Assembly (NCBI GenBank): GCA_963795665.1
Contig: CAWCIP010000001.1
Span: forward strand, 152,626 to 216,625
Source of the DNA: DASUPK01 sp963795665
GTDB lineage: Bacteria; Actinomycetota; Thermoleophilia; Solirubrobacterales; 70-9
Direction of reading: 5' to 3'
Length of the DNA: 64,000 bases
The position numbers and the translations under genes were made by a program. The notes beneath the pieces were generated by a model, which was not told the origin of the DNA, did no database searches, and saw nothing but the letters and a program-made list of their open reading frames with translations. Shown here one piece after another: positions 54,592-64,000 of the stretch (positions are counted from its first letter, which is position 1; each line of letters opens with the position of its first letter).

Positions 54592-54625
54592 CCGCACGCA
54601 GAGCTTTCTGCGTGCGGTTTTTTTT
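54592..54625 (+). terminator. Rho-independent terminator of the PEP-CTERM gene
   Basis: Stem CCGCACGCAGA (54592-54602), loop GCTT, stem TCTGCGTGCGG (54607-54617), then eight T. It lies 27 bases after the PEP-CTERM stop. The stem differs from the 53297 terminator by one compensated base pair, and both are preceded by ATTCAA. Confidence 0.9.
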
Positions 54626-54679
54626 GCGGCACGAGTCGTCTCGGCAAGGCCGTAGGTATGCCGCGCGGCCGAAACTGAC

Positions 54680-54967
54680 CTAGCGGGCATCGACGGAAGG
54701 TGAATCCTCGCCGTCCTCAGGTTCGGCCACGGTCGCTTCGCCCGCTTCGGTGGCTACTGCGCCCACGGCCGGTACGACGCCGTGCGGCGGCGGATACTCT
54801 TCCATGGGATGGAAAGCCGAGCCACGCCGCGCGTTCCAGTCGCAGTTGAGCAGCCCGTTGGGGCCGATCACGGGATTGCAGCAGTCAAACGGGTTCTGGC
54901 ACATCGAGCAGCCAGCCAGCATGCCGACCAAGGTCGCCGCAGCCAGGCATCCCACCAAGGATTTCAT
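54680..54967 (-). CDS. Small planctomycete lipoprotein
   Basis: 95 residues. Signal sequence MKSLVGCLAAATLVGMLAGC with lipobox LAGC, so Cys near residue 20 would be lipidated. The mature part starts SMCQNPFDCCNPVIGPNG, a Cys-rich pattern I associate with planctomycete lipoproteins, and ends in an acidic tail (EPEDGEDSPS). GGGGAGAGATCGC precedes the ATG. Function unknown. It is convergent with the PEP-CTERM gene. Confidence 0.75.
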   Translation of the reverse strand: MKSLVGCLAAATLVGMLAGCSMCQNPFDCCNPVIGPNGLLNCDWNARRGSAFHPMEEYPPPHGVVPAVGAVATEAGEATVAEPEDGEDSPSVDAR

Positions 54968-55226
54968 TGCGATCTCTCCCCGCGAGCCGTGTTGGAATTG
55001 CGGCAGTTTGAGCAGGCTGTAACGCGTGTAGCGTTTTTATCATCGGCAGAACGCCAGCCGGGCTTTCGGGTAAGTTGGGCCAGGCGGCCCAAGAAATAGG
55101 CCGCCAGCGGCACTGCGCCAGCAAGCAAGCCCGAAGTCGCGGCAGGCGCAAGGACGCTCGCATGCCCGTCGGCGATGTAACCGGGGGCTCGCAGCGGGAA
55201 AAGAACCGGCCAGGCTTGAAACCGCG
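54968..55226 (-). other. Unresolved region between lipoprotein and cytidylyltransferase genes
   Basis: On the minus strand a hydrophobic stretch (LLAGAVPLAAYFLGRLAQL) can be read in a frame that opens within the preceding gene, so a small membrane protein is possible. No good start codon or ribosome site fits, and indels are common here, so I do not call a gene. Confidence 0.3.
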
Positions 55227-55974
55227 CTACGGCAAGGCCGGCAGCCCGTTCAGGGCAGCCATGCGGCGGCGCAGCTCGGGCTGGTGGTCCAGCAGCTCGG
55301 CCACCCGGCGCCAGTCCCATTCCTCGTTGCCCAGCGCGTCGAAGATCACTTGCGTGTGGTCCCAGTCCTCTTCGTGGTCGATGCCCAGTCGCAGGTCGTC
55401 GCGGTCGAGCTCGACGGGCAGCGGGATCAAGCGGACCCGGAACAATTCGGGATGCCCGTACAAGTATCCGGTCACGCTGGCCCGCTCAGCCGGATGGTGG
55501 GCTTCGCGGTTTGCCCGAGCCAGAGCATCGGCCGAGCACCATTCGGCCAACACTCCCAACGGCGAATGGATGGCCGGCCGGCCATCGGCGCGGCAGTAGC
55601 TGATATAGTCGCAACGAGGGTGCGAGCCGGCCGTGTTCACCAGCCGATCGATCAGCACCGGATCGATAAACGGGTTGTCGGCGGTCAAGCAAACCACGCT
55701 CCGCGCGGCGAACTCGGCCGAGGCCGCGACCACCCGCGCCAACGAATCGCCGACCGAGCCGACAATCAAGGGCACGTCGGGCGGCACGATCGCCCGGATA
55801 CGCTGTGCATGTTGGCTCTCTTCCAGCAGGACAGCCACGGCGTCGAGCCGCTGGCAATCGGTGACCCGGCGGACGATCCATTCGACCAGGGGCTTACCGC
55901 CGAGCTTGCGTTCCAGCTTCGGATCGACCCGCGCGGGCGCGACGAATACGAATGATTCCCAACGTGTTGATCAT
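55227..55974 (-). CDS. SpsF/KdsB-like cytidylyltransferase, frameshifted at the N-terminus
   Basis: About 248 residues. The main frame has ERKLGGKPLVEWIVRRVTDC, VCLTADNPFIDPVLIDRLV and the C-terminal HEEDWDHTQVIFDALG, which match nucleotidyltransferases of the spore-coat SpsF/CMP-Kdo synthetase type. Only the first seven codons, from ATG 55974 (MINTLGI), are in another frame; removing one base near 55953 joins them to FVFVAPARVDPKLERKL. It would activate a surface sugar with CTP. It is divergent from an RmlD-like gene, so this is a surface-polysaccharide neighbourhood. Confidence 0.75.
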
Positions 55975-56285
55975 CAAGAAAACGGCTCCTGGCACGATCG
56001 CGGCGCCGCTGCCCCAGCTCGGCGTCCCTCGCACGCGCGGAGTCTAACAGGAGCCGTCGAACAGGGTCAATACAAGCCTGCCGGCAGTGCGCAACGTGCT
56101 CTTGCCGGAGCACTTGCCACCGAATCGTCCCACGGCCCGAGGAACTGGCCAGGCGGCTTGCGAGAGCGACGAAGCGACCTTGGAGCACGCCTGCGCCACC
56201 GATACAATTCCGCCCCGCGCAAGCCCCGCCCGACGGCGGCGACGCGCTCGACCGGGACGCACTCACAACGGCACGGAGGCCAATC
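55975..56285. other. Divergent intergenic region, no gene supported
   Basis: 311 bases between the cytidylyltransferase and RmlD-like genes. Open frames on both strands are short, arginine-rich and without ribosome sites. A GGAGG for the RmlD-like gene is at 56275-56279. No repeat or clear promoter hexamers were seen. Confidence 0.4.
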
Positions 56286-57255
56286 GTGGAACGGCTCGTG
56301 GTCAGTGGAGTCGATGGTCCGCTGGGAATGAACCTGGCGTTGGCCTCGCCGAGCGTTGGCATGTGCTGGGTCTGTACGACCATGTCGCCGTGGAGGCCGA
56401 TGGGATCCAGTGCGCGGCCCGGCCCACCGATGCGGCCGAGCTGGCGGATCTCCTGCGGCAGCACCAGCCTCGCTGGCTGATCCACTGCGGCCCGCTGGCG
56501 GCCGCAGCCTGGGATCCGCCCTCCCACGAGCAGCGTGACGAGGCCCGCACAACGACCGAGCTGGCCCACCTGGCAGCCGAGCTCGGCACAGCGCTGACCG
56601 TGCTCTCGAGCGACGCCGTGCTCTGCGGCCCGCGCATGTTTCACAATGAGGAATCGCAGGCCCTTGCCCCCGGTAGTCAGGCAGCGTGCGCACGGGCCAT
56701 CGAACAAACACTGGCATTCGCCGGCGCGCTCGTCGTGCGGACGCACGCCTACGGCTGGAGCCCGGTCGAGGCCCAAGCCGGCTTTGCCGAACGGGCCTGC
56801 GAGGCGCTGTCACGCGCGGTCCGCTGCATGCCGACGGCCGGCGTTACGCCACGCCGATCCTGGCCACCGACCTGGCCGAACTACTCGAGCGAGCCTATGA
56901 ACTGCGGCTGCGCGGTCTGTATCACATCGCCGGCGCCGAACGGGCCAGCGCCTTCCGTTTCGTGACAGAGCTGGCCAACGTCCTGGGAATCGACGGCTGC
57001 CGACGATGCGACGTCGAGACCATGGCCCACGACGGAATCGAGCTGGAGACCTCACTATCGAGCCGCAAAGCCCGGCGCAAGCTGGACATGACGACCGCCC
57101 CGCTACGCGACGGGCTGACGCGGTTTGCGGAGCAGCGCGATACGGCTGGCGCGGCCGCTGGCGCACGCTGGGGCCACTGCGTGAAAAGGCCGCCTACGCG
57201 GACTCGACGCGCGGACAGAGATCGTCGCCAGCCAATTTCGACGACGGCCCTTTAG
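56286..57255 (+). CDS. RmlD-like dTDP-4-dehydrorhamnose reductase family protein, frameshifted
   Basis: An extended SDR split over three frames. GTG 56286 opens MERLVVSGVDGPLGMNLALA (nucleotide turn GVDGPLG). A missing C near 56344 leads to AERWHVLGLYDHVAVEADG, WLIHCGPLAAAAWDPPS and LTVLSSDAVLCGPRMF. A second missing C near 56841 leads to RRYATPILATDLAELLERAY and GLYHIAGAERASAFRFV. This order is typical of RmlD/sugar-nucleotide reductases, although the usual YxxxK is not clear. The exact 3' end is uncertain because two frames remain open. Confidence 0.65.
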
Positions 57256-57912
57256 AGCTGCAGCAACTCGTAGAGCCGTGGATCGGCCAGGCTGTCGGCC
57301 ACCAGCCCCGCGCCGGCGAAATCGTGGCGGCGGCTATGTCCGCCCGGCACGGCCACGGTCACGGCGCCAGCGGCAACCGCGGCACGGCAGCCGTTTTGAC
57401 TGTCTTCCAGCACCAGCATCTCGCTCGGGGCGAAGTCCCAACCGCTCGGCGGCCAGCAGATAGATCTCCGGGTGCGGCTTGCCGTGCCGGACGTCGTCGC
57501 AGGTGAGCACGAACTGGAAGCGCGGCTGCAGTTGGAACTTGCCAAAACCCGGCGTGACGAAGGCGGGGCCGCTGCTGGTGGCGATCGCCTTGGGCAGGCC
57601 GGCCGCTTCCAGCTGGTCGAGCAACGGCACAGGCCGGGCATAATTTCCAATCGCTCGTCGAGCAGTCCGTCGAAGAGCTCGTCGGTTTCGGCGGCCAACT
57701 CGTGCGACCGTGTCGTCCAGCGGGTGCCAGTCGATCATCCGCTGCAAGGCGACCGCGGCCGGACAGCCCATCATGGCGTCGAGCAACTCGGCCTCAAACG
57801 TCTTGCCCCGGCGGCGCAGCATCTCGGCGCCGACGTCTTGATAGAGCTCTTCGGTGTTGAACATCAGGCCGTCGAGATCGAACACGACGGCTTGCGGGCG
57901 GGCTGCAGGCAT
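57252..57912 (-). CDS. HAD-IA hydrolase (beta-phosphoglucomutase-like), several frameshifts
   Basis: ATG 57912 begins MPAARPQAVVFDLDGLMFNT (motif I FDLDG). The gene then passes through at least three frames: LLDQLEAAGLPKAIATSS (motif II), CDDVRHGKPHPEIYLLAAERLG (motif III Lys) and MLVLEDSQNGCRAAVAAG (motif IV). The C-terminus is LADPRLYELLQL. All catalytic motifs are present, so the gene is probably intact in the organism. It overlaps or abuts the NUDIX gene upstream. Confidence 0.7.
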
Positions 57913-57924
57913 GGCGGCGGCAGG

Positions 57925-58591
57925 TTCAGCGCGGCAAGCTGATTCACAACGCTGACCAATTCGGCCAACACCATGCAGGTGGCGCCCCAGATGCGATCGA
58001 GTCGAAGTGGAAGCAGGGCGCCTGAAACGCGATGGGGCCTGCCGGCGCTCGAACGGACCCGTATTGGCCGGATCGAGCAGGTGCGCCAACGGCACTTCCA
58101 GCACGCGTTCGACTTCGTGCTGGTTGGGCATCCAGGCGGGCGTGTCGTCAGCGCCCCGACCCAGGGCTCATGCTGGAAATTGCTGGCGAACAAATACAAG
58201 TCCGAGAGCCGTCCCAGCAGCTGCACGTCGTTCGACGGCACGCCAGCTCTTCGCCGTACTCGCGGAGCGCGGCCTCGTGGCCCGTTTCGCCCGCCTCGAT
58301 CACGCCGCCCGGCAGGCTGACCTGGCTGGCATGATCGACCATGTGCTTGGGCCGCAGGATCAGCGGCAGGTGCCACTGGCCGTCGCGCGGATAGAGCACG
58401 ACCAGCACGGCCGCCCGCCGGGCCCCGAACTCCGCCGGGCCACGATGCCGGCCGAAGCTCAACTCCGGCTGATATGGCGCGTGAGCACTCCAGCCGGAAG
58501 CGGCTCGGCCAGCAGCCGCGCAAGCCATTCGGGCAGGCGTCGGTCGTGCCGGGCAGCGGTGAACGGGTGCTGGGGTTAATCTGTCGGGCAT
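57925..58591 (-). CDS. NUDIX hydrolase (CoA pyrophosphatase NudL-like), frameshifted
   Basis: From about ATG 58591 (MPDRLTPAPVH) the frame gives YQPELSFGRHRGPAEFGARR, AAVLVVLYPRDGQWHLPLIL and the Nudix box SLPGGVIEAGETGHEAALRE with YGEEL. A missing G right after this moves the frame to VPSNDVQLLGRLSDLYLFAS. Further shifts lead to the C-terminal EVERVLEVPLAHLLDP and a WGATCMVLAEL ending. The pattern is that of NudL-type CoA diphosphatases. The 3' end is approximate. Confidence 0.65.
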
Positions 58592-58688
58592 CCACCGGGT
58601 GAGCCGTAGCGAGCGTTCACGGGCAAACTCTGCGGACCTCGACGCGCGGGCCCAATTATCCGCAGGGTCGATGCGAGGCAAACGCGGT

Positions 58689-60272
58689 TTAACGCGCGGC
58701 ATCATTCGCCGCCGCGTTCTCGGCTCGGCTCGGAGTCGGTAGATCGCGTAGCTTGGGTTGCGCGGCCCGACGCGCGGCAGCGCCAGCGGCGGCTCGGTCG
58801 GTGATGACATAATCGGCGCCGTAACGTTCGCCAGCTTTTGCAGCCGTAGCGGGCCCAATTCAGCCAGCGAAGCACGCCAGCGCGCTCGGTCGCATCGCTG
58901 ATTCCATGAACGCCAGCAGATTGCGTCGCCACCATTCGACAATACCTGGCGCGTCCTGCGGAATGTCTTTGCGATTGACGACTTCGGCCCGCTCGGCGTA
59001 CCAGCGAAAGGTCTGGGCCAAACGCGGCGTGAGGAACACAGCGTCCGTCGGCGTGTTCTCGTGCGTGCCCAGTCGCACAACTACCGCCAGTCGTCCAAAT
59101 TCTGGGTGTAAGCGTCCGCAGGCGGCCACGGGTGGCGCTGCCGCCAGGCGATCGTTCCGCCCAGGTTGACCGCCACGAACAACATCGGCGACACCAGGCC
59201 TACCGCATGCAGGGATGGCAGCGCGGCTGGTAGCGTACAGAATCTCGATGGCCACTAGCGCCACGCCGGCCGGCACCATCACGTCGGACATGCGAAACCA
59301 ATAGAACCGCAACAGACCCGCGGCGAAGTCCGGCGCGACCGGCACCAGCATGGCGATCAGCATGCCCACCGCCGCGATGCCGACCATGGCCGCGACGAAA
59401 GGCATAGCACGGCTGGCGCGCATCGAGCGGCCGCCACCGGACGCGCAAACCAGCATCAGCACCGCATCAAGTGCCGCGACCACCAGCACGTGCCAGCGCC
59501 AACGTAAACCACACGGGAAACTGCTGGGGCACGAGTGATGATAGAGCCGCTCGTAAACGTAAATGCGGTTGGCCTCGGTCACGATTTGCGGGATCGACGC
59601 CGCGCAGTGAGCGCCAGCGCCGGCCACAGCCCCGGCAGCGCCAACAACAGTCCGCCGGCCAGCGGCAGGATCAGGCGGCGCAAGCGGCGGGCGGTTCTGG
59701 CTGGCGAGCCAAACGACGCCCGCCGCCACGACGGCCCAACCGCCGACACCACGTGAAACGCGGAAGCGGCGCCAAACAACAGCACGGCGGCGCCCCAGCG
59801 CGCGCACCAGCGCTCGAGCCCCAGCAGCACGAACACATAGGCAAAACCCTTGGCCTCGACTCCGCCGACGAGCCATTCGCCGGCCATGTGAAAACCGGCC
59901 GACCAGCGTGACCAACAGCGCGGCCGAGAGCACGGAGTAATAACTGGCCGGCAACCAGCGCCCAACTCAATCGCCGCCAGGCCCAGGCCAGCAGCCCCCA
60001 CGTCAGCAGCCGCCCGCCCAGGCCACCGCCGCCAACGGCAGCCACGGCGTCAGCCAGCCAAGCGTCCAGTAGAAAACCTGATGGGCGTCGGCCGAGTTGC
60101 AGAAAGAAGTCGTCGGCGCACCAGCCGGCGTCCCAATAGTGGCGGGCCTTGCCCAGATAGTGCGGCTCGTTCGACGTCGGGCGCGGGCCAGGCGCCGTGG
60201 ATGAAGAACACCAGCAAGATCAGCAGCAACCTCGCCGCACGGCCCGCCGGCGGCGCATTGCGATCGGTTCAT
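58689..60272 (-). CDS. DUF6798-like multi-pass membrane protein, many frameshifts
   Basis: Fragments in all three minus-strand frames form one long membrane protein from ATG 60272 to TAA at 58689. In order: NEPHYLGKARHYWD style segment (partly HYLGKA and HYWDAGW), ADAHQVFYWTLGWLTPWLPL, LLAWAWRRLSWALVAGQLLL, FHMAGEWLVGGVEAKGFAYV, LLFGAASAFHVVSAVG, RIYVYERLYHH, FAAGLLRFYWFRMSDVMVP and KDIPQDAPGIVEWWRR near the end. This matches large planctomycete membrane proteins of the DUF6798 type, to my recollection. Function unknown. At least five indels must be corrected. Confidence 0.6.
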
Positions 60273-60440
60273 CTCGCGATTGGCCGTGTCGAGCGTGCAT
60301 GAAGCCGTTTCAGCGTAATCTGCCGACGTGCCGCCAGGGCAGAGTCCTGCGCCGCCGGGGCACGCCATTGCGTCTGCCCTTCCCCGGCGCCCTATATTCG
60401 CGTGTAGCGAATCTCTCTTTCTCGCCCCCAGGATACGCCC

Positions 60441-61333
60441 ATGACTCGACCATCGCCCGGCAAGCTGCTGCGAGATCGCGGCGAAATCGACGATTCAGGT
60501 GCCCGGGGCATTCAATGCGCTGGTGGGCAGACTGATCGAACGAGGCCGGCTTCGACGCGGCTGTATCTGTCCGGCGCAGCCTTTTCGGCCGGCGCGACTC
60601 GGCCTGCCCGACATCGGGCTGTTCACGCTGACGGAACTGGCCCAGCAAACCGCGCGTCTGACGCGGCGCGTCGAGCATTCCCGTGATCGTCGACGCCGAC
60701 ACCGGCTTTGGCGGCGCGATGAAGGTCGAGCGGACGATCGTCGAACTGGAAGCCGCCGGCGCCGCCGCCATCCAGCTCGAAGATCAGCCGTTCCCAAACG
60801 CTGCGGGCATCTGTCCGGCAAGACGCTGGTCGAGACCGACGAGATGTGCGCGCAAGCTGCGGGCCGCCGCCGCGGCGCGACAGCGATGACGACCTGGTGA
60901 TCCTGGCCCGCACCGACGCGCGGGGCGTCGAGAGCTTCGACGACGCCATCGAGCGGGCCAAGCGCTATCTCGACGCCGGCGCCGACTGGATTTTTCCCGA
61001 GGCCCTGGCCGACGCCGGCGAGTTCGACACGTTCGCCGAGGCCGTCGACGCGCCGCTGGTGGCCAATATGACCGAGTTCGGCAAAAGCCCGCTGCTGACG
61101 CTCGACGAACTGGCCGAGATGGGCTATGCCGCGGTGCTCTATCCGGTGACGCTGTTGCGCATGGCCATGAAGGCGGTCGAAGCGGCGCTGGCCGTGATCG
61201 CCGCCGACGGGACGCAGGCCGAGTTGCTCGACCTGATGCAGACGCGGCAGGAACTGTACGATCTGATAGAATACAGCGACTACGAAGCGCGCGATCGGGC
61301 CTACTTTTCGCGGCAGAACTCCCGGCGGAATAG
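60441..61333 (+). CDS. prpB: 2-methylisocitrate lyase (isocitrate lyase/PEP mutase family), frameshifted
   Basis: Start ATG 60441 (MTRPSPGKLLRDR). Through several frame changes the family pattern is readable: VPGAFNALVGRLIER-type segment, LPDIGLFTLTELAQQTARL, VIVDADTGFGGAMKVERTI, AAGAAAIQLEDQPFP, the catalytic loop KRCGHLSGKTLV, then an unbroken stretch LVILARTDARGVESFDDAIE to RRAYFSR-like end. KRCGHL with the DADTGFG metal site identifies a C-C lyase of the PrpB type, splitting 2-methylisocitrate to pyruvate and succinate. A citrate synthase gene follows at once. Confidence 0.75.
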
Positions 61334-61411
61334 ACCGCATCGGCAATCGCTCGCCCGCGTCGCACTCGCCGCATGCGGCCATCCGAATGCATCCATCGCA
61401 GAAAGGCATCC

Positions 61412-62534
61412 ATGGCGGAACCCATCTACAGCCCGGGTCTCGAAGGCGTATCGCCGGCGAAACGGCCATCAGCACGATCGCCGGCGGCTTGCAGTATCGC
61501 GGCTATTCGATCGAGGAACTGGCCGAGCACGCCACGTTCGAGGAAGTGGCCTATCTGCTCTGCACGGCGAGCTGCCCAACCGGCGGCAGCTGGCCGCGTT
61601 TCGCAAGCGGCTGGCCGACAGCGCCGCGATTCCGCCAGCCGCTCGATCGAGCTGCTGGCCAAGATTCCGCACGGCGTGGCCATGATGGACATCATGCGCA
61701 CCGGCGCCAGCGCGCTGGCCCATTGGGATCCGGACACGCCGGACAACAGCCACGACGCCAACGTGCGCAAGGCCGAGCACCTGCTGGCGCAATTGCCGAT
61801 CGTGATGGCCGCGCGCTATCGGCTGGCGCAGGGCAAGAAGCCGGTGCCCTACGATCCCGAGCTGTCGCTGGCCGGCAACATCCTGTGGATGCTGTTCGAC
61901 AAGCAGCCCACGCGAGCGGCTGACCAAGGCGATGGACGTATCGCTGATTCTGTATGCCGAGCACGAGTACAACGCCTCGACATTCGCGGCCCGCGTGGTC
62001 AGCTCGACGCTCTCCGACATGCACTCGGCCGTCACCGCGGCCATCGGCGCACTGAAGGGCCCGCTGCACGGCGGGGCGAACGAGGCCGTGATGGAAGTGC
62101 TGAACGAGGTCGGCACGGCCGATCGGGCCGAAGCCTGGATTCGCGACGCGCTGGCCAAGAAGCGGCGCATCATGGGCTTCGGCCATCGCGTCTACAAGAC
62201 GGGCGATCCGCGGGCGGCCTACCTGCGCACGCTGTGCGGCGAACTGGCCGCCGAAACCGGCAACCAGGACATGGAGCCGATGGCCGACACGATCGAGACG
62301 ATCGTCCGCACCGAGAAGGGCCTGCCGCCGAATCTCGATTGGCCCAGCGCCCGGCTGTATCACTACATGGGCCTGGACGTCGATCTGTACACGCCGCTGT
62401 TCGTGGTCAGCCGCGTCGTCGGCTGGAGCGCGCACGTGATCGAGCAGCTCGACAACAACCGGCTGATCCGGCCGCGGGCCAACTACACCGGTCCCGGGCC
62501 GCGCAAGTGGACCGCGATCAGCGAGCGCGGCTAG
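61412..62534 (+). CDS. Citrate synthase/2-methylcitrate synthase, frameshifted in the 5' half
   Basis: From ATG 61412 (MAEPIYSPGLEGV) the frame shifts several times through GGLQYRGYSIEELAEHATFE, MMDIMRTGASALAHWDPDTP and LSLAGNILWMLFDKQP. From 61932 the last 200 residues are unbroken, with AEHEYNASTFAARV (catalytic His), GALKGPLHGGANEAVME (His) and RIMGFGHRVYKTGDPRA (His/substrate loop). Together with the adjacent PrpB-type lyase it suggests the methylcitrate cycle for propionyl-CoA, but a housekeeping citrate synthase cannot be excluded. Confidence 0.78.
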
Positions 62535-62549
62535 GCGTTCGCCTGCGGA

Positions 62550-63948
62550 CTACTGCGCCGTAAACAGTCGGAAGATCTCGCTGATCGCCGCCCCGACGTC
62601 ACTCGATTCGCTACTCGTGCGCACCTGCGGGCCATCGCCGGCATTGTGGGCCGGCTTGCTCCCGCCGTTCAGCGTACACATGCCAATCATGCCGAGTCCC
62701 TGCTGTTCGGCAAAGTTGTACAGATCGCGGGCATCCGCGACGTCGAACCCGCCGTCCCCCGCGCAGCCTCCGCCCACCGTGGGCGTGATGCCAATGCGGC
62801 CCCACAGGCCGGACATGCCGCCGTTGCCGGGCAGTTCGCGCTGCAATTGATACGAGGCCTTGATCGCGGCCTCGATCGTGGACAGCGAACTTTTCTCGCC
62901 GTGGGTTGCCGGCCGAATGCTATTGTCCGACGTCTTGAGATTGACGCCGTCCAGCTCGACACCGCAGTCACGAGCGCTCTTCACAGCACGCAACCCTTGC
63001 GGAGTCAGTCCTTCGCACGTCGCGGGCAGCGTCAGCCAGACTTGCAGCGGATGTCCTTCCTTGGCCAGCTCCTGCTGCAACTGATGAATGGCCTGCCAGC
63101 GGCAATCGACGGCTTGCGTGTCGAGCAGCGTGTGGCCCGAGAGATCGAAATCGACCCGTTTCAGGCCGTACGCTTCAACCACTCCGCGGTATGCGCCGGC
63201 CAACTGGTTGACGTCGGTGACTACCTGAGCCAACTCGACGCCGGCCGGTCCGCCGAACGAAACCGTGACGTCGCCGCCCAATTCGCGCAGCTTGGCGATT
63301 TGCCCACGTAGCGCCTTGTCAAACTCGCCGCCGTCAACCGCCCGTTCGGCGTCGCCGCACCAACTGGCGCGGTTCGCCGAGTCGGCCGTAACGTAGGCCA
63401 GGTTGAAGTACAAAACGCCGTCGGCCTCGGCGGCTTGCACAAAGTCGAAGGCAGGCGTGGCGCTCATGTCGACATACGGCGCGAACGCATGGCGCGGCGG
63501 CACCGTCGCCGCACAACGGCCTCCCGCACCCCTCCGGCAGCCCGTGTTTCCCAAGCTCGGTACCGGTAGCGGACCCGCCTTGCGGGACTCGCCGTCGCGT
63601 TGCTCGTCGAATTCGTCGAAGTCGCTGGCCAACTGCTGTTCAGGAATCTCGCGGTCGAATTCCACGATCTGTGCTTCCAGATGCGGGATCCAGTCGACCA
63701 TGGGAAATGCGGTGGGAGTTCCGTTGCTCTGAGCGCCACTGCTCGAAGTAGGCGCTCATGCAAGAGGCCTGCATCACGTCGCTCGAAGCCTCAAGCGCGA
63801 AATCGACCGCCAGCATGTCGCGTTCTTCCAAGGGCTCGAACCGCAGCCGCACCGGGCGAACCGGGCTGGCCTGCCGGCGAGCCGGACTGGTGGAATCGCC
63901 GGCGGGTGCCGCTGCTGCGTCTGTCGAATCCAGCGTCTTCTCGACCAT
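62550..63948 (-). CDS. GH18-like secreted protein with planctomycete N-terminal tag, frameshifted
   Basis: ATG 63948 starts a frame with a low-complexity lead and RPVRLRFEPLEERDMLAVDF, the LEERxML-type tag of planctomycete surface proteins. Frame changes near 63700 and 63500-63600 lead to the main domain, unbroken to 62550: FDFVQAAEADGVLYFNLAYV, GGDVTVSFGGPAGVEL, LKRVDFDLSGHTLLD, LQVWLTLPATCEGLTPQGL and GMSGLWGRIGITPTVGGGC. This fold resembles GH18 chitinase-type barrels. The catalytic DxDxE motif reads DFDLS, so the acid Glu is replaced and hydrolysis is doubtful. It is convergent with the citrate synthase gene. Confidence 0.65.
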
Positions 63949-64000
63949 CGCACCCTCGCTCGTGAACTTCGATAACCGTCCCCAGGGAATATAGGTCGCG

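Noticed and set aside
54964..55320. A 118-codon minus-strand frame
   Set aside because: It overlaps the 3' end of the cytidylyltransferase gene, has no ribosome site and only one short hydrophobic stretch. Indels make it unreliable.

Overview
The window is two unrelated pieces of bacterial DNA joined near 53286-53291. Positions 1 to about 53286 are very GC-rich, tightly packed and mostly intact. They read as an Actinomycetota chromosome segment, probably Thermoleophilia-like (inference from gene style: Liv-type ABC operon, SARP/BTAD regulator, GTG and TTG starts, many 4-base ATGA overlaps). Positions from about 53291 to 64000 read as a planctomycete: a PEP-CTERM protein, a protein with the LEERDML N-terminal tag typical of planctomycete secreted proteins, a DUF6798-like membrane protein and a small CQNPFDCC lipoprotein. 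Nearly every gene there is broken by one-base indels, so that half looks like poorly polished sequence and the join looks like an assembly chimera.

The actinobacterial part is a catabolic island for aromatic and lignin-type compounds. (A) 6096-1, minus strand: FCD-GntR regulator, MetE-like zinc methyltransferase, GcvT-like protein, MFS transporter, 4-hydroxybenzoate 3-monooxygenase (PobA), SDR and an NmrA-like protein. (B) 6264-25764, plus strand: about twenty collinear genes, with aldehyde dehydrogenase, MaoC hydratase, amidohydrolase, a complete Liv-type ABC importer, two separate sets of thiamine-dependent E1 alpha/beta subunits, VOC proteins, two GMC/ADH-type oxidoreductase systems and two alpha/beta hydrolases. 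(C) 25767-30270: acetoacetyl-CoA synthetase, divergent from a DpgC-family cofactor-independent dioxygenase and an arylacetate-CoA ligase, with a palindromic operator between. (D) Regulators (SARP, LysR) and a short operon at 35013-39216 with an HpeH-like phosphotransferase subunit, an FAD oxidoreductase and an SDR. (E) 50886-39414, minus strand: peroxiredoxin, Rieske oxygenase and reductase (VanAB type), a second HpeH-like subunit, its ATP-grasp partner, a biotin-carboxylase-type carboxyltransferase, a HAD phosphatase, a GMC oxidoreductase, an amidase and a DUF2294 protein. PurU (formyl-THF deformylase) diverges from it.

Block E matches the logic of the hydroxyphenylethanone (Hpe) / acetovanillone (Acv) pathways: phosphorylate the phenol of a 4-hydroxyaryl ketone, carboxylate it with biotin chemistry, dephosphorylate, and cleave to 4-hydroxybenzoate or vanillate. 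VanAB would then demethylate vanillate and PobA would hydroxylate 4-hydroxybenzoate. PurU, the MetE-like and the GcvT-like proteins could handle the one-carbon unit from methoxyl groups. The promoters of blocks A and E/PurU carry the same kind of paired operators (TGTATGCA/TGCATACA and TGTATACA/TGTATACA), each pair exactly 75 bp centre to centre, which suggests one FCD-GntR regulon. The biotin carboxylase and carrier protein are not in the window.

The planctomycete part holds, in order: a terminator orphaned by the join, a promoter with a long leader, a PEP-CTERM gene and its near-identical terminator, a lipoprotein, an SpsF/KdsB-like cytidylyltransferase, an RmlD-like reductase, a HAD hydrolase, a NUDIX hydrolase, a DUF6798-like membrane protein, 2-methylisocitrate lyase plus (methyl)citrate synthase, and a GH18-like secreted protein.
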